A DNA stretch of 64,000 nt from Sphingobacterium athyrii (GTDB lineage: Bacteria; Bacteroidota; Bacteroidia; Sphingobacteriales; Sphingobacteriaceae): NCBI RefSeq assembly GCF_003071065.1, contig NZ_QCXX01000002.1:620001-684000 (forward strand), given 5' to 3'. The notes below the pieces were generated by a model. That model was not told where the DNA came from. It worked only from the letters and a program-made list of their open reading frames with translations, and did not search any database. Below are positions 9,648 to 18,556 of this stretch, piece after piece; the first letter of the stretch is position 1, and every line of letters starts with the position of its first letter. Made by a program: the position numbers and the translations under genes.

Positions 9648-9683
9648 AATGAATCACAAAATATACCAAAAAACAAAAATGAT

Positions 9684-10445
9684 ATGATAAATATTCGAAG
9701 AAAAGTGTTAATTACTATCGTCCTATTTTTCTTCTTGGGGGAGTCCCAGGCGCAACAAACGGTTTCAACATCAGGTATCATTCATTTTCAAAAGAAGGTG
9801 AATAACCATGCACAATTTAAAAATATGTTCGATGATCAGACCCCGCAAGGTAAAAGATTGGTTGATAATTTTACAAAGATGACAGAGCCATTCGATACGT
9901 TTTATTTTTCATTGGAGTATGCAGACAATAATACTTTGTACAAACCCGAAGATTACTTTGAAAGTAAAAACATTTTAAGCGAAATTACTGCTCAAAATAC
10001 TGTTTTTACAGACCTAGATCAAAAACATGCTATTTCAGCTATGACCATTTTTGACAAAAAGATTAATATGCATGAAGATCCAATGGCGATTAAATGGAAA
10101 TTGACAGATGAAACACGCGATATAGCTGGATATAATTGTATTAGAGCCAATGGCGTATTTGGCGATTCGATCTATGTAGTGGCGTTCTATACTGAAGATA
10201 TCGCGTTGTCCGGTGGACCTGAGCATTTCAATGGTCTGCCCGGGATGATTTTGGGAGTCGCATTGCCACATGATCACGTCACCTGGTTTGCTACTAAGAT
10301 TGAGAAACGATCCACATCTGATTCCCTGCAGCGAGAATTTGCGGGTGTAAAAATAAGTAGAAGTGAGATACCAGCGTATTTAAAGAAAGCAGTTATTCCT
10401 AAGATAAAAATCAAGGAAGAGATGTTTGATAGAATCATGTATTAA
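9684..10445 (+). CDS. GLPGLI family secreted protein
   Basis: 253 residues, signal peptide ending near SQAQQ (about residue 23). The family hallmark is present as FNGLPGMILGV, preceded by the conserved YTEDIALSGGPEHF region. GLPGLI proteins are exported, usually encoded after a barrel or TonB-like gene, and have no firmly known function. It ends 5 nt before the sigma factor gene, so envelope genes and regulator share a transcript. Confidence 0.9.
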   Translation: MINIRRKVLITIVLFFFLGESQAQQTVSTSGIIHFQKKVNNHAQFKNMFDDQTPQGKRLVDNFTKMTEPFDTFYFSLEYADNNTLYKPEDYFESKNILSEITAQNTVFTDLDQKHAISAMTIFDKKINMHEDPMAIKWKLTDETRDIAGYNCIRANGVFGDSIYVVAFYTEDIALSGGPEHFNGLPGMILGVALPHDHVTWFATKIEKRSTSDSLQREFAGVKISRSEIPAYLKKAVIPKIKIKEEMFDRIMY

Positions 10446-10450
10446 CACAA

Positions 10451-11005
10451 ATGGTATCTGATACAAATAAAACTAGTGACGAAAAACTTATTGAGGAAGT
10501 TTTTAATGGAAATATTATGTCTTTTTCGATTTTAATAGACCGGTATAGTTCGTTTGTTTTTCAAATTGTTATCAAGATTACCGGTAATAGAGAATTTGCA
10601 GAAGAGATTACACAGGATATTTTGCTCAAGGTTTATAAAAACCTACATAAATTTGAGTTCAAGTCTAAATTTAGTACCTGGTTGTATCGAGTCGCCTATA
10701 CCACTACAATTTCTGCCAATAGAAAAGCGTCAAAGTTATTTTTAGTTGAAGATTTTGAGCAACACTATTCTAATGAGATTTATGAAGAAGAGGCCGAAGT
10801 TGAGTGGCTAGATAAAGGGCAGTTAAATATGGCATTTAAAAAAGCCCTATCCGATCTCGATGAAGCCGACAACTTGATCATAACATTATATTATTTAAAT
10901 GAACAGTCTATTGACGATATATGCACGATTTTAAATCTCAAGAATAGCGCGGTTAAAACCCGGCTGCATCGCGCTAGAACACGATTAAAAAAACTCTTAA
11001 TATAA
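10451..11005 (+). CDS. ECF-type RNA polymerase sigma factor
   Basis: 184 residues with sigma region 2 (about 28-95; FSILIDRYSSFVFQIVIKI, EEITQDILLKVYKNL, STWLYRVAYTTTI) and region 4 (about 125-180; ALSDLDEADNLIITLYYL, SIDDICTILNLKNSAVKTRLHRARTRLKK). The anti-sigma gene follows 11 nt later, the standard arrangement. Carrying its own ECF pair suggests the peptide/envelope operon is autoregulated in response to an envelope signal. Confidence 0.93.
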   Translation: MVSDTNKTSDEKLIEEVFNGNIMSFSILIDRYSSFVFQIVIKITGNREFAEEITQDILLKVYKNLHKFEFKSKFSTWLYRVAYTTTISANRKASKLFLVEDFEQHYSNEIYEEEAEVEWLDKGQLNMAFKKALSDLDEADNLIITLYYLNEQSIDDICTILNLKNSAVKTRLHRARTRLKKLLI

Positions 11006-11016
11006 ATTTTCCCGAA

Positions 11017-11505
11017 ATGTCTGAAAACGATTACACCGAAAATATGCTTTGGAAGTTTGTCGATGGCAATCTTTCCGAGCAACAAAAAAACGATTTGTTA
11101 CAGCAATGCGCTGCCAATAAAACGTTAGCCGATAAACTGGAGGAGATCAAATCCGCTCATTCCCAATTGAAACATTTATTGGAAGAATCTATTATCCCCG
11201 GGCCTCAATTGACTACAATCATCATGTCAGAAATAAATAAATTCGAAATGGCAAAAATGGAATCTGATAAAAGATTTGACTCCATTATTATCGTAGCGAC
11301 TTTTCTGATACTTACAGGTTGTTTAGGCGTTCCGCTCTATTATTGCATCACAAACGTAGCTTATAAGGATAGTCTTTTGGCCACCCTTAGCAATGATTTA
11401 TTTTTATACTGCATTCCAATTGTATTGGCTTTTATCGCTGCGCTTTTTTTCTCTTCCAGGATTAGGCTGACGCTATTGAAAGAAGGTCTTATGCGTAATT
11501 TTTAG
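11017..11505 (+). CDS. Anti-sigma factor, membrane-bound
   Basis: 162 residues. The N-terminal part (1-70; LWKFVDGNLSEQQKNDLLQQC) matches the cytoplasmic helical segment of Bacteroidota anti-sigma proteins, without an obvious zinc HxxxCxxC motif. Two hydrophobic segments lie near 87-108 and 123-146. It likely holds the preceding ECF factor at the inner membrane. There is no FecR-type periplasmic domain, so how the signal is sensed is unclear. Confidence 0.8.
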   Translation: MSENDYTENMLWKFVDGNLSEQQKNDLLQQCAANKTLADKLEEIKSAHSQLKHLLEESIIPGPQLTTIIMSEINKFEMAKMESDKRFDSIIIVATFLILTGCLGVPLYYCITNVAYKDSLLATLSNDLFLYCIPIVLAFIAALFFSSRIRLTLLKEGLMRNF

Positions 11506-11551
11506 ACCCAGGGTTTGGTAAATATACTATTGTGCTCGTTGAATAGAAGAT

Positions 11552-11582
11552 CCGAGAACAATTCTCGATTAGTGTTTTTTTA
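11552..11582 (+). terminator. Candidate terminator ending the peptide operon
   Basis: CGAGAA (11553-11558) and TTCTCG (11562-11567) form a short stem with a 3-nt loop, followed after eight bases by a run of T. Stem is short, so confidence is limited. Confidence 0.4.
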
Positions 11583-11605
11583 TTAACTGATTTAACCGCT
11601 TTATC

Positions 11606-13549
11606 ATGAAGTTTCTCCTATTTTTTGTTATCGTATTATGCTATGCATGCTCGCAATCCGCAGATATAGATCTGGAAAATGCCTTAAAGAAAGCTGGTAA
11701 AAATAGACCAGAACTTGAATATGTTTTGGATTATTATTCAAGACATGATAAGGATAGCCTAAAATATAGATCTGCCAGATATCTGCTAGAGAATATGACC
11801 TATCATTATTCTTATAAATCTAATAAGAAGATCGACAGTATCCTACATCAGATTGAAATAGTGATGGATAGTGTATCAGGTCTATCCAATTCCTTAAGGG
11901 ATAGCATTTATAGAGAAATGCTAGCGAAGTATGAGAAGCTTCCTTTCGAACGAGTCGATGATACCAAAATAATCACATCCAAATTCCTGATTAATAATAT
12001 TGAAAATTCATTCAAAATTTGGCAAAATGATAATTGGGCCAGGCATTTATCATTCGATGAATTCTGTGAGTTTATTCTACCATATAAGATTTATGATGGT
12101 CAAATACTTGATAACTGGAAAGAATATTTTTATAAAAAATATAACAATAAACTAGCTAATTTAAAATACACATCTCTACCGTCCCGAAGCTCATATACCG
12201 CATGTAACATCCTAAACGAGGCATTAAGACAAGATATGAACCCTCAGCTAAATTCCAGCCAAAATTATACGATCATTAGTATGAGAGTATTAGCTAAAAT
12301 TACTTCAGGTCCATGCGATAGCTACACCTATTTGGCAAATGCTGTCATGAGAGCCAATGGTATCCCCTCAGGAATGGATTTTACCCCGCAGTGGCCATTT
12401 AGAAGCCAGGGGCATTCTTGGAATTTTTTACTTAATAATACCAAAAAAGAAGTTGTCTTCGAGGCTGCAGGCGATAAGGTAGGGAGCCCTCATAAATTAG
12501 ACCATATTATGGTCAAAGTCTTCCGCAAGACATATAAAATAAATAAGGATATTGAGGAATTGATAAAAAATCAAAAAAAGAGCGTCCCGGTAATTTTTTC
12601 AAGTCCCTATATGCGAGATGTAACTGACAAATATATGGAAACCGCAGACATTAAAGTGAATGTAAACTCCGACGATCCATACGTTTATTTAGCAGTATTT
12701 GATAATGCAGAATGGAAAATCCTAGATTTTGCCAAAAACAATAATGGAACAGCCTATTTTAAGAATATTGGTAAAGACGCTTTATTTTTACCAGTAAGAC
12801 AAGCTGATTTAAGTGTAGAGGCGATTGGAACACCCTTTATTCATCATCTCAACGGGACAATAGAGCTGATACAACCTGATACCACTAAAAAGCAAAATTT
12901 ACAGCTGTTTAGAAAATATCCCATATTAGAAAATGTATATGTTTCGAATTTGAGAAAGCTTGGTATGAAAATTCAAGGTGCTAACCGAAGCGATTTTAAT
13001 GATGCGGTTACTTTCCATGTATTTGATAATTTTGATACAGATATCAAAGTCAATAAACAGGGTCAATCGTTTCGATATTGGAGAGTATTATCTGCTGAAA
13101 ATGGGCATTCCAATATTGCGGAATTATTTTTTTATAAAAACGGTGATAGAAAACCTTCCGTCGGGCAGATTATTGGAACAACAGGATCATTTGTTCCAGA
13201 AAAGAAATATGAAAAAGGAGCCGCTTTTGATCGCGATTTACTCACTTTTTTTGATGCACCCGAAGGGACAGGAGGCTGGGTAGGGATGTCCTATGAAAAA
13301 CCTGTAGAAATCGGTCGAGTGGTATGTTTCATGAGAGGGGATGGGAATGACATTGAGCTGGGTGACGAATATCAGTTGATGTATTGGAACAACGGCGTAT
13401 GGCGATCACTTGGTGTAAAAAAAGCGGATGATATATCAGTTGAATTTAGCGATTGTCCGCTAAACGCTCTATTCCTCTTACATAATAAAACAAAAGGCAC
13501 AGAGGAACGGATTTTTACTTATCAAAATAACAAACAAGTTTGGTGGTAA
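11606..13549 (+). CDS. Transglutaminase-like lipoprotein
   Basis: 647 residues. Lipobox LCYAC (Cys15). Residues about 195-280 hold a transglutaminase-like core: the putative nucleophile in SGPCDSYTYLANAVMRANG and a histidine in SQGHSWNFLL, as in Bacteroidota transglutaminase-like peptidases. The remainder has beta-rich modules (about 340-460, and a discoidin-like C-terminal domain about 480-647 with GGWVGMSYEKPVEIGRVV). It is downstream of the peptide operon on the same strand, about 100 nt after the anti-sigma gene, so it may belong to the same regulon. Peptide cleavage or cross-linking are possible roles. Confidence 0.75.
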   Translation: MKFLLFFVIVLCYACSQSADIDLENALKKAGKNRPELEYVLDYYSRHDKDSLKYRSARYLLENMTYHYSYKSNKKIDSILHQIEIVMDSVSGLSNSLRDSIYREMLAKYEKLPFERVDDTKIITSKFLINNIENSFKIWQNDNWARHLSFDEFCEFILPYKIYDGQILDNWKEYFYKKYNNKLANLKYTSLPSRSSYTACNILNEALRQDMNPQLNSSQNYTIISMRVLAKITSGPCDSYTYLANAVMRANGIPSGMDFTPQWPFRSQGHSWNFLLNNTKKEVVFEAAGDKVGSPHKLDHIMVKVFRKTYKINKDIEELIKNQKKSVPVIFSSPYMRDVTDKYMETADIKVNVNSDDPYVYLAVFDNAEWKILDFAKNNNGTAYFKNIGKDALFLPVRQADLSVEAIGTPFIHHLNGTIELIQPDTTKKQNLQLFRKYPILENVYVSNLRKLGMKIQGANRSDFNDAVTFHVFDNFDTDIKVNKQGQSFRYWRVLSAENGHSNIAELFFYKNGDRKPSVGQIIGTTGSFVPEKKYEKGAAFDRDLLTFFDAPEGTGGWVGMSYEKPVEIGRVVCFMRGDGNDIELGDEYQLMYWNNGVWRSLGVKKADDISVEFSDCPLNALFLLHNKTKGTEERIFTYQNNKQVWW

Positions 13550-13743
13550 TGCTGTGTTCGAGGGAAGCTCTTTATATCTCTTCCTCGTACATTACCTCAG
13601 CTTCGAAATGTTCAATAAAAATAGACAGCTCATCGCAGGTAAGCCAGCTTCGATTGTCGCAATGCATAATCCATTCACCATTTATTTCACTTCTCCATCA
13701 ATCAAGCAGTGGAATAGTATACTTTTCATCGCTCTTTCTTCCA
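13548..13743 (-). pseudogene. Remnant of a small gene, frameshifted
   Basis: Reading the minus strand, MKSILFHCLIDGEVK runs into a stop, while another frame continues as INGEWIMHCDNRSW and SIFIEHFEAEVMYEEEI. The two parts join sensibly with one frameshift, giving a roughly 50-residue protein. It directly follows the 13726-13965 frame. I do not recognise the family. Confidence 0.3.
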
Positions 13744-13932
13744 CTGAATTTCGCCACGCTCGATCATTCCGATATATTTTTCGATATGATCCTTCGTCAG
13801 TGGCGTATTATCGTCCAGATGATATTCAAATTTCTTTGCAAACTGATTATATTGGATAGGTGCTACATAAACATTGTTGACATTTTTTTTATAGGAGCTA
13901 CTTTTGTTTTCTATAAAAACGATAAGCATGAG
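13726..13932 (-). CDS. Small hypothetical protein
   Basis: The frame extends from 13965, but a start at or below 13932 (MLIVFIENK...) avoids most of the overlap with the divergent gene beginning at 13928. The credible part ends KKFEYHLDDNTPLTKDHIEKY and GMIERGEIQWKKER. No family recognised. It reads toward the decayed frame at 13548-13743. Confidence 0.35.
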   Translation of the reverse strand, partial: LMLIVFIENKSSSYKKNVNNVYVAPIQYNQFAKKFEYHLDDNTPLTKDHIEKYIGMIERGEIQWKKER

Positions 13933-14233
13933 CGATTCTATCACTACACCCTCCAAGCGAGTCACGGTCCGTCGCAGTAGGGAAGAAATTTTATCTTTAC
14001 TTACAGCATTCGATCAGGTCAGCGACCATGTAGATCCCGATGTATTCTGTCGTTCCCATAACATCTGCTCTGGGACATTCTACAACTGGCGCAAGCAGGA
14101 GCGCAAAAATGGCAAGTATTCCGGTAAGCCCAAAAGTTACGGCCAATTTCTGGAACTCAGCTCCGGTAATACTGTTGCTGCCGCGGATCGGGCTATAAAT
14201 TATATCACTGACAATGAATGTGATAAAAATTAA
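13928..14233 (+). CDS. IS66 TnpA-like helix-turn-helix protein, orphan
   Basis: From the ATG at 13928, 101 residues. The segment SREEILSLLTAFDQVSD followed by DVFCRSHNICSGTFYNWRKQE matches the HTH of IS66 accessory protein TnpA and IS3-type OrfA proteins. No tnpB or tnpC follows; the polymerase cassette starts about 100 nt downstream. It is either a remnant of an insertion sequence or a co-opted DNA-binding protein. Confidence 0.6.
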   Translation: MSDSITTPSKRVTVRRSREEILSLLTAFDQVSDHVDPDVFCRSHNICSGTFYNWRKQERKNGKYSGKPKSYGQFLELSSGNTVAAADRAINYITDNECDKN

Positions 14234-14255
14234 ATCAATCTAGCGTCTTGATTGT

Positions 14256-14279
14256 TTACTAATAATATTAGTAATTTTG
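14256..14279 (+). promoter_or_regulatory. Palindromic operator overlapping the -7 box of the mutagenesis cassette
   Basis: TTACTAATAATATTAGTAA (14256-14274) is a perfect 8-3-8 inverted repeat. Its right arm overlaps TAATTTTG (14272-14279), a match to the Bacteroidota -7 element TAnnTTTG. The position is that of a repressor operator, plausibly LexA- or S24-type, controlling the error-prone polymerase genes. No similar palindrome was seen before the SRAP gene. Confidence 0.6.
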
Positions 14280-14340
14280 AGTGCAGCAACTACCAAAAAT
14301 CAAAAGGCACAATACAGGGCTTTTGATACAATTGAAAGAC

Positions 14341-15522
14341 ATGGAAAGGAGTATAGTACATTGTGATCTCGATACATTTTTTGTATCTGTCGAGCGCTTG
14401 CAGAACAGCAAGCTCATCGGAGTGCCCGTGCTCATCGGAGGAAGTAGTGACCGTGGGGTAGTTGCATCTTGTTCCTATGAAGCCCGTAAGTTTGGCGTAC
14501 ATTCGGCCATGCCTATGCGGCTCGCATTGCGCATGTGTCCCGAAGCCGTCGTGGTGCGGGGCGATCACGATATGTACAGTCACTATTCCGGTATTGTTAC
14601 GCAGATCATCGAGGAGGAAACGCCCATCGTCGAAAAAGCCAGTATAGACGAACATTATCTCGATGTCTCCGGTATGGACCGCTTTTTTGGCTGCTGGAAA
14701 TGGACGCAGGAGCTCCGCCAGCGGATTATCCGGGAGACCGGGCTTCCCATTAGCTTTGGCCTGTCGGTCAACAAAACCGTCTCTAAAATTGCCACCGGTA
14801 CGGCCAAACCCTGTGGCGAAAAGCAGGTGCAAAACGGGACCGAAAAGGGCTTCCTGGCTCCGCTATCCATCCGCAAGATTCCTATGGTAGGCGAGAAATC
14901 CTTCACTTTACTCCGGAATATGGGCATTTCCAAGATCGGTACCTTACAGCAGATGGAGGTAGTCACCATGCAAAGAGTCCTCGGGGAGAATGGAGTCAAC
15001 ATCTGGCGCAAAGCGAATGGGCTGGATGATTCACTCGTGCTGCCTTTTCGCGAACAGAAGTCCATGTCCAAGGAAAACACCTTTCAGCAGGATACCATCG
15101 ATATGGATATCCTCCGCCGGACCCTGATCAGCATGGTCGATACACTGGCTTTTGATCTGCGCAAGGATCAGAAGCTAACGAGCTGTGTCACGCTCAAGAT
15201 CCGTTATAGCAATTTCGATACCCATACTCAACAGCTGCAGATAGGTTATACCAATTCGGATAGAAAGCTTACCGATGTCGTGCTTTCGCTCTTCAAGAAA
15301 CTCTATAGCCGCAGGATGCTGATCCGGCTTATCGGGATCAAGTTCTCGGGCTTGATCTACGGATCCTATCAGACCGACCTCTTTGACAACAGCGCCGAGG
15401 AGGTCAGCCTCATGCAGGCCATGGACAAGATCCGAAAACGCTATGGCGCCGAATTTCTGATGAAGGCCATCTGTGCACCGCCGCCAGAGAAAGGAGGGGA
15501 GCATGCTCTTAAATCTACATAG
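14341..15522 (+). CDS. dinB: Y-family DNA polymerase (Pol IV-like)
   Basis: I choose ATG 14341 (393 residues, starting MERSIVHCDLDTFFVSVERL) because the GTG at 14281 would lie at the predicted transcription start. Catalytic acidic residues are intact: D in HCDLDTFF and the DE of ASIDEHYLDVSG; C-terminal little-finger motifs follow (ENTFQQDT, VTLKIRYSNFDTHTQ). Retention of the catalytic residues separates it from the inactive ImuB of classical imuA-imuB-dnaE2 cassettes. The gene overlaps the next start by 20 nt, so translesion polymerase and DnaE homologue are translationally coupled. Confidence 0.9.
   Translation: MERSIVHCDLDTFFVSVERLQNSKLIGVPVLIGGSSDRGVVASCSYEARKFGVHSAMPMRLALRMCPEAVVVRGDHDMYSHYSGIVTQIIEEETPIVEKASIDEHYLDVSGMDRFFGCWKWTQELRQRIIRETGLPISFGLSVNKTVSKIATGTAKPCGEKQVQNGTEKGFLAPLSIRKIPMVGEKSFTLLRNMGISKIGTLQQMEVVTMQRVLGENGVNIWRKANGLDDSLVLPFREQKSMSKENTFQQDTIDMDILRRTLISMVDTLAFDLRKDQKLTSCVTLKIRYSNFDTHTQQLQIGYTNSDRKLTDVVLSLFKKLYSRRMLIRLIGIKFSGLIYGSYQTDLFDNSAEEVSLMQAMDKIRKRYGAEFLMKAICAPPPEKGGEHALKST
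15490..15502 (+). promoter_or_regulatory. Strong Shine-Dalgarno before the DnaE-like gene
   Basis: AAGGAGGGGAGC precedes the ATG at 15503. Strong Shine-Dalgarno sites are unusual in Bacteroidota and this one supports 15503 rather than the in-frame upstream start at 15473. Confidence 0.6.
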
Positions 15523-18439
15523 TTATTATAGCCTGCGCTTTGGTACCCTCAGCCTGCAGGATCTTATCTCGGGTATGCTGGCAGGGGGCTATGACACCGC
15601 TGTGCTTACCGATATTAATAACAGTTCGGGTTCGCTGGATTTTATTAAACTGGGCTGCGCTGCCGGACTCAATCTACTCGCAGGGATGGAGTTTCGCCAC
15701 GGTGATCAGCTCTGTTTCGTTGCCATCGCCAAGAACGAGCAGGGTTTTCGCGAGATCAACGAATACCGCACCAAGCTCAACATGGAAAATCGTCCTACAC
15801 CAGAGCGATCACCAGACTTTGAGCAGGTGTTTGTCATCTATCCCTTTAGCAAACTCAATGCCTTTCCGCTAAGGGACTATGAATACATCGGCATCCGGCC
15901 CAGCGAGCGTACCCGCGCCCAGCTGATGGACCGCAAAGTGCTCGATCGTTGTGTGATACTCGCACCAGTCAGTTTCCGAAAGGCCGACTATACCTTACAT
16001 CGCCAACTAAGGGCCATTGACAACAATCTGCTGATTTCGCAGCTCGGCAATGAGCAGATCGCTGCCGACGACGAAGTATTTATCCCCCGGGTCAAGCTCA
16101 TGCGCTTATTTTCCGACTTACCCCAATTGCTGGCCAATACAAACCGTATACTGGGCCAGTGTTCTTTCAGCTTTGATTTTACCAGTGTCAAGAATAAAGC
16201 AACCTTTACCGGCAATCGCTACAACGATAAGCAGCTCCTGTACAAGTACTGCATGGACGGCTTTACCAGGCGCTATGGCCGTCATGACCGGGTTGCGACA
16301 GAACGCATCCAGCGGGAGCTCGAGATTATTGAAAACCTGCGGTTCTCGAGTTATTTCCTGATTACCGACGATATCTGCCGCTACGCACGTGGACGCAATT
16401 TTCATTATGTAGGCCGTGGATCGGGGGCCAATTCTGCCGTGGCTTATTGCTTAGGGATTACCGATGTTGACCCCATTGCCCTCAAGCTTCCCTTTGAGCG
16501 GTTTCTCAATCCCAAGCGGAAGAGTCCGCCCGATTTTGATGTTGATTTTAGCTGGAATGAACGCGACGAGATGTACGACTATATCTTTAACCGTTATCAG
16601 ACAGGACATACTGCCCTGATGGGCGCCATGAGCACGTTTAGGTCACGCAGTATCCTACGTGAATTGGGTAAAGTATATGGCTTGCCTAAGGCAGAGATCG
16701 ACCGCCTGGTGCATGAGCCCGAGCATATGCTCAACAAGAATGAGGTGACCAATACCATTCTGAGTGTCTACAACCGCATGGCCGATTTTCCCAACCAGCG
16801 GACTATCCATGCCAGTGGGGTGCTCATCTCGGAAGAACCGCTTACCTGTTATTCAGCGATGGACAATCCGCCAAAAGGATTGCCTACCATGCAATTTGAT
16901 ATGTATGTGGCCGAAGATATTGGCTTCGAGAAGTTCGATATCCTTTCGCAGCGTGGTATCGGCCATATCAAAGATTGCCGTACCATTGTGCGGGAAAACT
17001 TGGGCGTGGTCATTGATACCGATAATCCTAAGCGATTTTTTCAGGATGCCAATATCGCCGCCCAGCTCAAATCTGCCAATACCATCGGCTGTTTCTATAT
17101 CGAGAGTCCGGCGATGCGGCAGCTACTCACCAAGCTGCGCTGTGATGATTACCTGACCCTGGTGGCCGCCTCATCGATTATTCGGCCCGGTGTGGCCAGT
17201 TCGGGTATGATGGGCGAGTACATCCGCCGGCATCATGATCCCACGACGGTCGTGTATCCACACCCCGTGTTTAAGGAACAGCTCGAAGAGACCTATGGCG
17301 TGATGGTGTATCAGGAAGATGTGATGAAGATCGCCAATGCCTATGGTGGACTCGATATGGCCGATGCTGATGTGCTGCGGCGTATGATGTCTGGCAAATA
17401 TCGCAGCAAAGACCACCTGATCGAAATAGAGGATAAATTCTTTTCCAACTGTAAGGCCAAGGGCTACGACGAAAAGATCAGCCGCGAGATCTGGAGGCAG
17501 ATGGAAAGCTTTGCAGGTTATTCCTTTAACAAGGCCCATTCAGCATCCTTTGCTGTAGAGAGTTATCAGAGTCTTTTCCTCAAGACCTATTATCCACTGG
17601 AGTTTATGGTTGCGGTACTCAACAATTATGGTGGGTTTTACAATCGCAAGGTTTATGTCAATGAAGCGCGAATTTCAGGAGGCAATATCTGCCTGCCCTG
17701 TGTCAATCAATCGGTCTTTAATACCTCCATTCAGGGCAAAGATATTTATCTGGGTTTTGACTGCCTGCTTAATTTGGAGGGTAAACTGGCCCATCGCATT
17801 ATTGAGGAGCGCGAAGCAAATGGCAGGTATACGAGTCTGGAAAATTTTGTCAAGCGGACGCAGGCCGGTATTGAGCAGGTCGTTATCCTGATCCGTGTTG
17901 GTGCCTTGCGCTTTACGGGAACAGGGAAGAAGCAATTACTCTGGGAAGCCCATCTGATGATGAGCAAGCATAAGCCTGTGGCGGTCGGCATGGCCCTGTT
18001 TGAGACCGAGAGCCGCAAGCCGATTCTTCCCCCTTTGGAAGAAGATATCTTGGAGGACTATTACGATGAAATAGAGCTGATTGGCTTCTGCGTCACGGGG
18101 ACGCTTTTCGACCTCACCAAAAGCGATTACCGGGGCGATATGCCTGCTAGCGAACTCCATCTTCATGAAGGAAAAATAGTCCGTGTCGTAGGGGACTTTG
18201 TTTGTGAGAAATTTGTGAAGACCAAGCGTGGTGACCTGATGAAATTTGGCACTTTCCTCGATGCCGAGGGGCGTTTTTTTGATACTGTGCATTTTCCACA
18301 AACGTTGGTAAAATACCCACTCCGTGGTGCGGGAATCTATCTGGTTGAAGGCAAAGTTGTTGTAGAATATGGTTGCCCTTCCATTGAGGTGATCCGCTGT
18401 GCTAAGATGCCTTTAAAGCCCGATCCAAGGAGTGAATAA
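15503..18439 (+). CDS. dnaE2: DNA polymerase III alpha-type polymerase (DnaE2-like)
   Basis: 978 residues from ATG 15503. The PHP domain occupies the first 260 residues but with altered metal ligands (HSYYSLRFG in place of the usual HSHYSLLDG type). The polymerase core shows VGRGSGANSAVAYCLGIT and the catalytic PPDFDVDFSW, then IIRPGVASSGMM, and QMESFAGYSFNKAHSASFA. Length and pairing with a Y-family polymerase fit the accessory mutagenesis DnaE rather than the replicative enzyme. Base composition (around 50% GC by eye) is clearly higher than in flanking genes. Its last 130 nt are repeated at 20283-20409. Confidence 0.9.
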   Translation: MLLNLHSYYSLRFGTLSLQDLISGMLAGGYDTAVLTDINNSSGSLDFIKLGCAAGLNLLAGMEFRHGDQLCFVAIAKNEQGFREINEYRTKLNMENRPTPERSPDFEQVFVIYPFSKLNAFPLRDYEYIGIRPSERTRAQLMDRKVLDRCVILAPVSFRKADYTLHRQLRAIDNNLLISQLGNEQIAADDEVFIPRVKLMRLFSDLPQLLANTNRILGQCSFSFDFTSVKNKATFTGNRYNDKQLLYKYCMDGFTRRYGRHDRVATERIQRELEIIENLRFSSYFLITDDICRYARGRNFHYVGRGSGANSAVAYCLGITDVDPIALKLPFERFLNPKRKSPPDFDVDFSWNERDEMYDYIFNRYQTGHTALMGAMSTFRSRSILRELGKVYGLPKAEIDRLVHEPEHMLNKNEVTNTILSVYNRMADFPNQRTIHASGVLISEEPLTCYSAMDNPPKGLPTMQFDMYVAEDIGFEKFDILSQRGIGHIKDCRTIVRENLGVVIDTDNPKRFFQDANIAAQLKSANTIGCFYIESPAMRQLLTKLRCDDYLTLVAASSIIRPGVASSGMMGEYIRRHHDPTTVVYPHPVFKEQLEETYGVMVYQEDVMKIANAYGGLDMADADVLRRMMSGKYRSKDHLIEIEDKFFSNCKAKGYDEKISREIWRQMESFAGYSFNKAHSASFAVESYQSLFLKTYYPLEFMVAVLNNYGGFYNRKVYVNEARISGGNICLPCVNQSVFNTSIQGKDIYLGFDCLLNLEGKLAHRIIEEREANGRYTSLENFVKRTQAGIEQVVILIRVGALRFTGTGKKQLLWEAHLMMSKHKPVAVGMALFETESRKPILPPLEEDILEDYYDEIELIGFCVTGTLFDLTKSDYRGDMPASELHLHEGKIVRVVGDFVCEKFVKTKRGDLMKFGTFLDAEGRFFDTVHFPQTLVKYPLRGAGIYLVEGKVVVEYGCPSIEVIRCAKMPLKPDPRSE

Positions 18440-18502
18440 TAAATCCTATCTTAGCCTTATGCTGTACAATCCTTTTGAACAAGTCACCAAAAGTTCATTT
18501 CG
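18313..18502. repeat. 190-bp direct repeat R4, left copy
   Basis: The segment from ATACCCACTCCGTGGTGCGG to AAAGTTCATTTCG recurs at 20283-20472 with only a handful of mismatches (offset 1970). It covers the 3' end of the DnaE gene and the 5' end of the following gene, and flanks a thioredoxin-like insertion. Confidence 0.95.
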
Positions 18503-18556
18503 AGAATTCCAATTCGGTGTCAGTGAATGTCGAAGTTTTCAAATAATTATATATGA
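18459..18556 (+). pseudogene. Truncated 5' end of the cassette's third gene
   Basis: Starts MLYNPFEQVTKSSFRE as does the intact gene at 20429-20902, then diverges (FQFGVSECRSF) and stops near 18557. It is the left-hand duplicate left by the insertion. Confidence 0.8.

Noticed and set aside
13540..13980. Long plus-strand frame
   Set aside because: It overlaps minus-strand frames with better composition and has no recognised motif.
14281..14340. GTG start for the Y-family polymerase
   Set aside because: It would coincide with the predicted transcription start and precede the conserved N-terminus; ATG 14341 fits better.
14290..18301. Many long frames antisense to or shifted from the polymerase genes
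   Set aside because: They are shadows of the GC-rich dinB/dnaE-like genes and encode low-complexity, non-family sequences.
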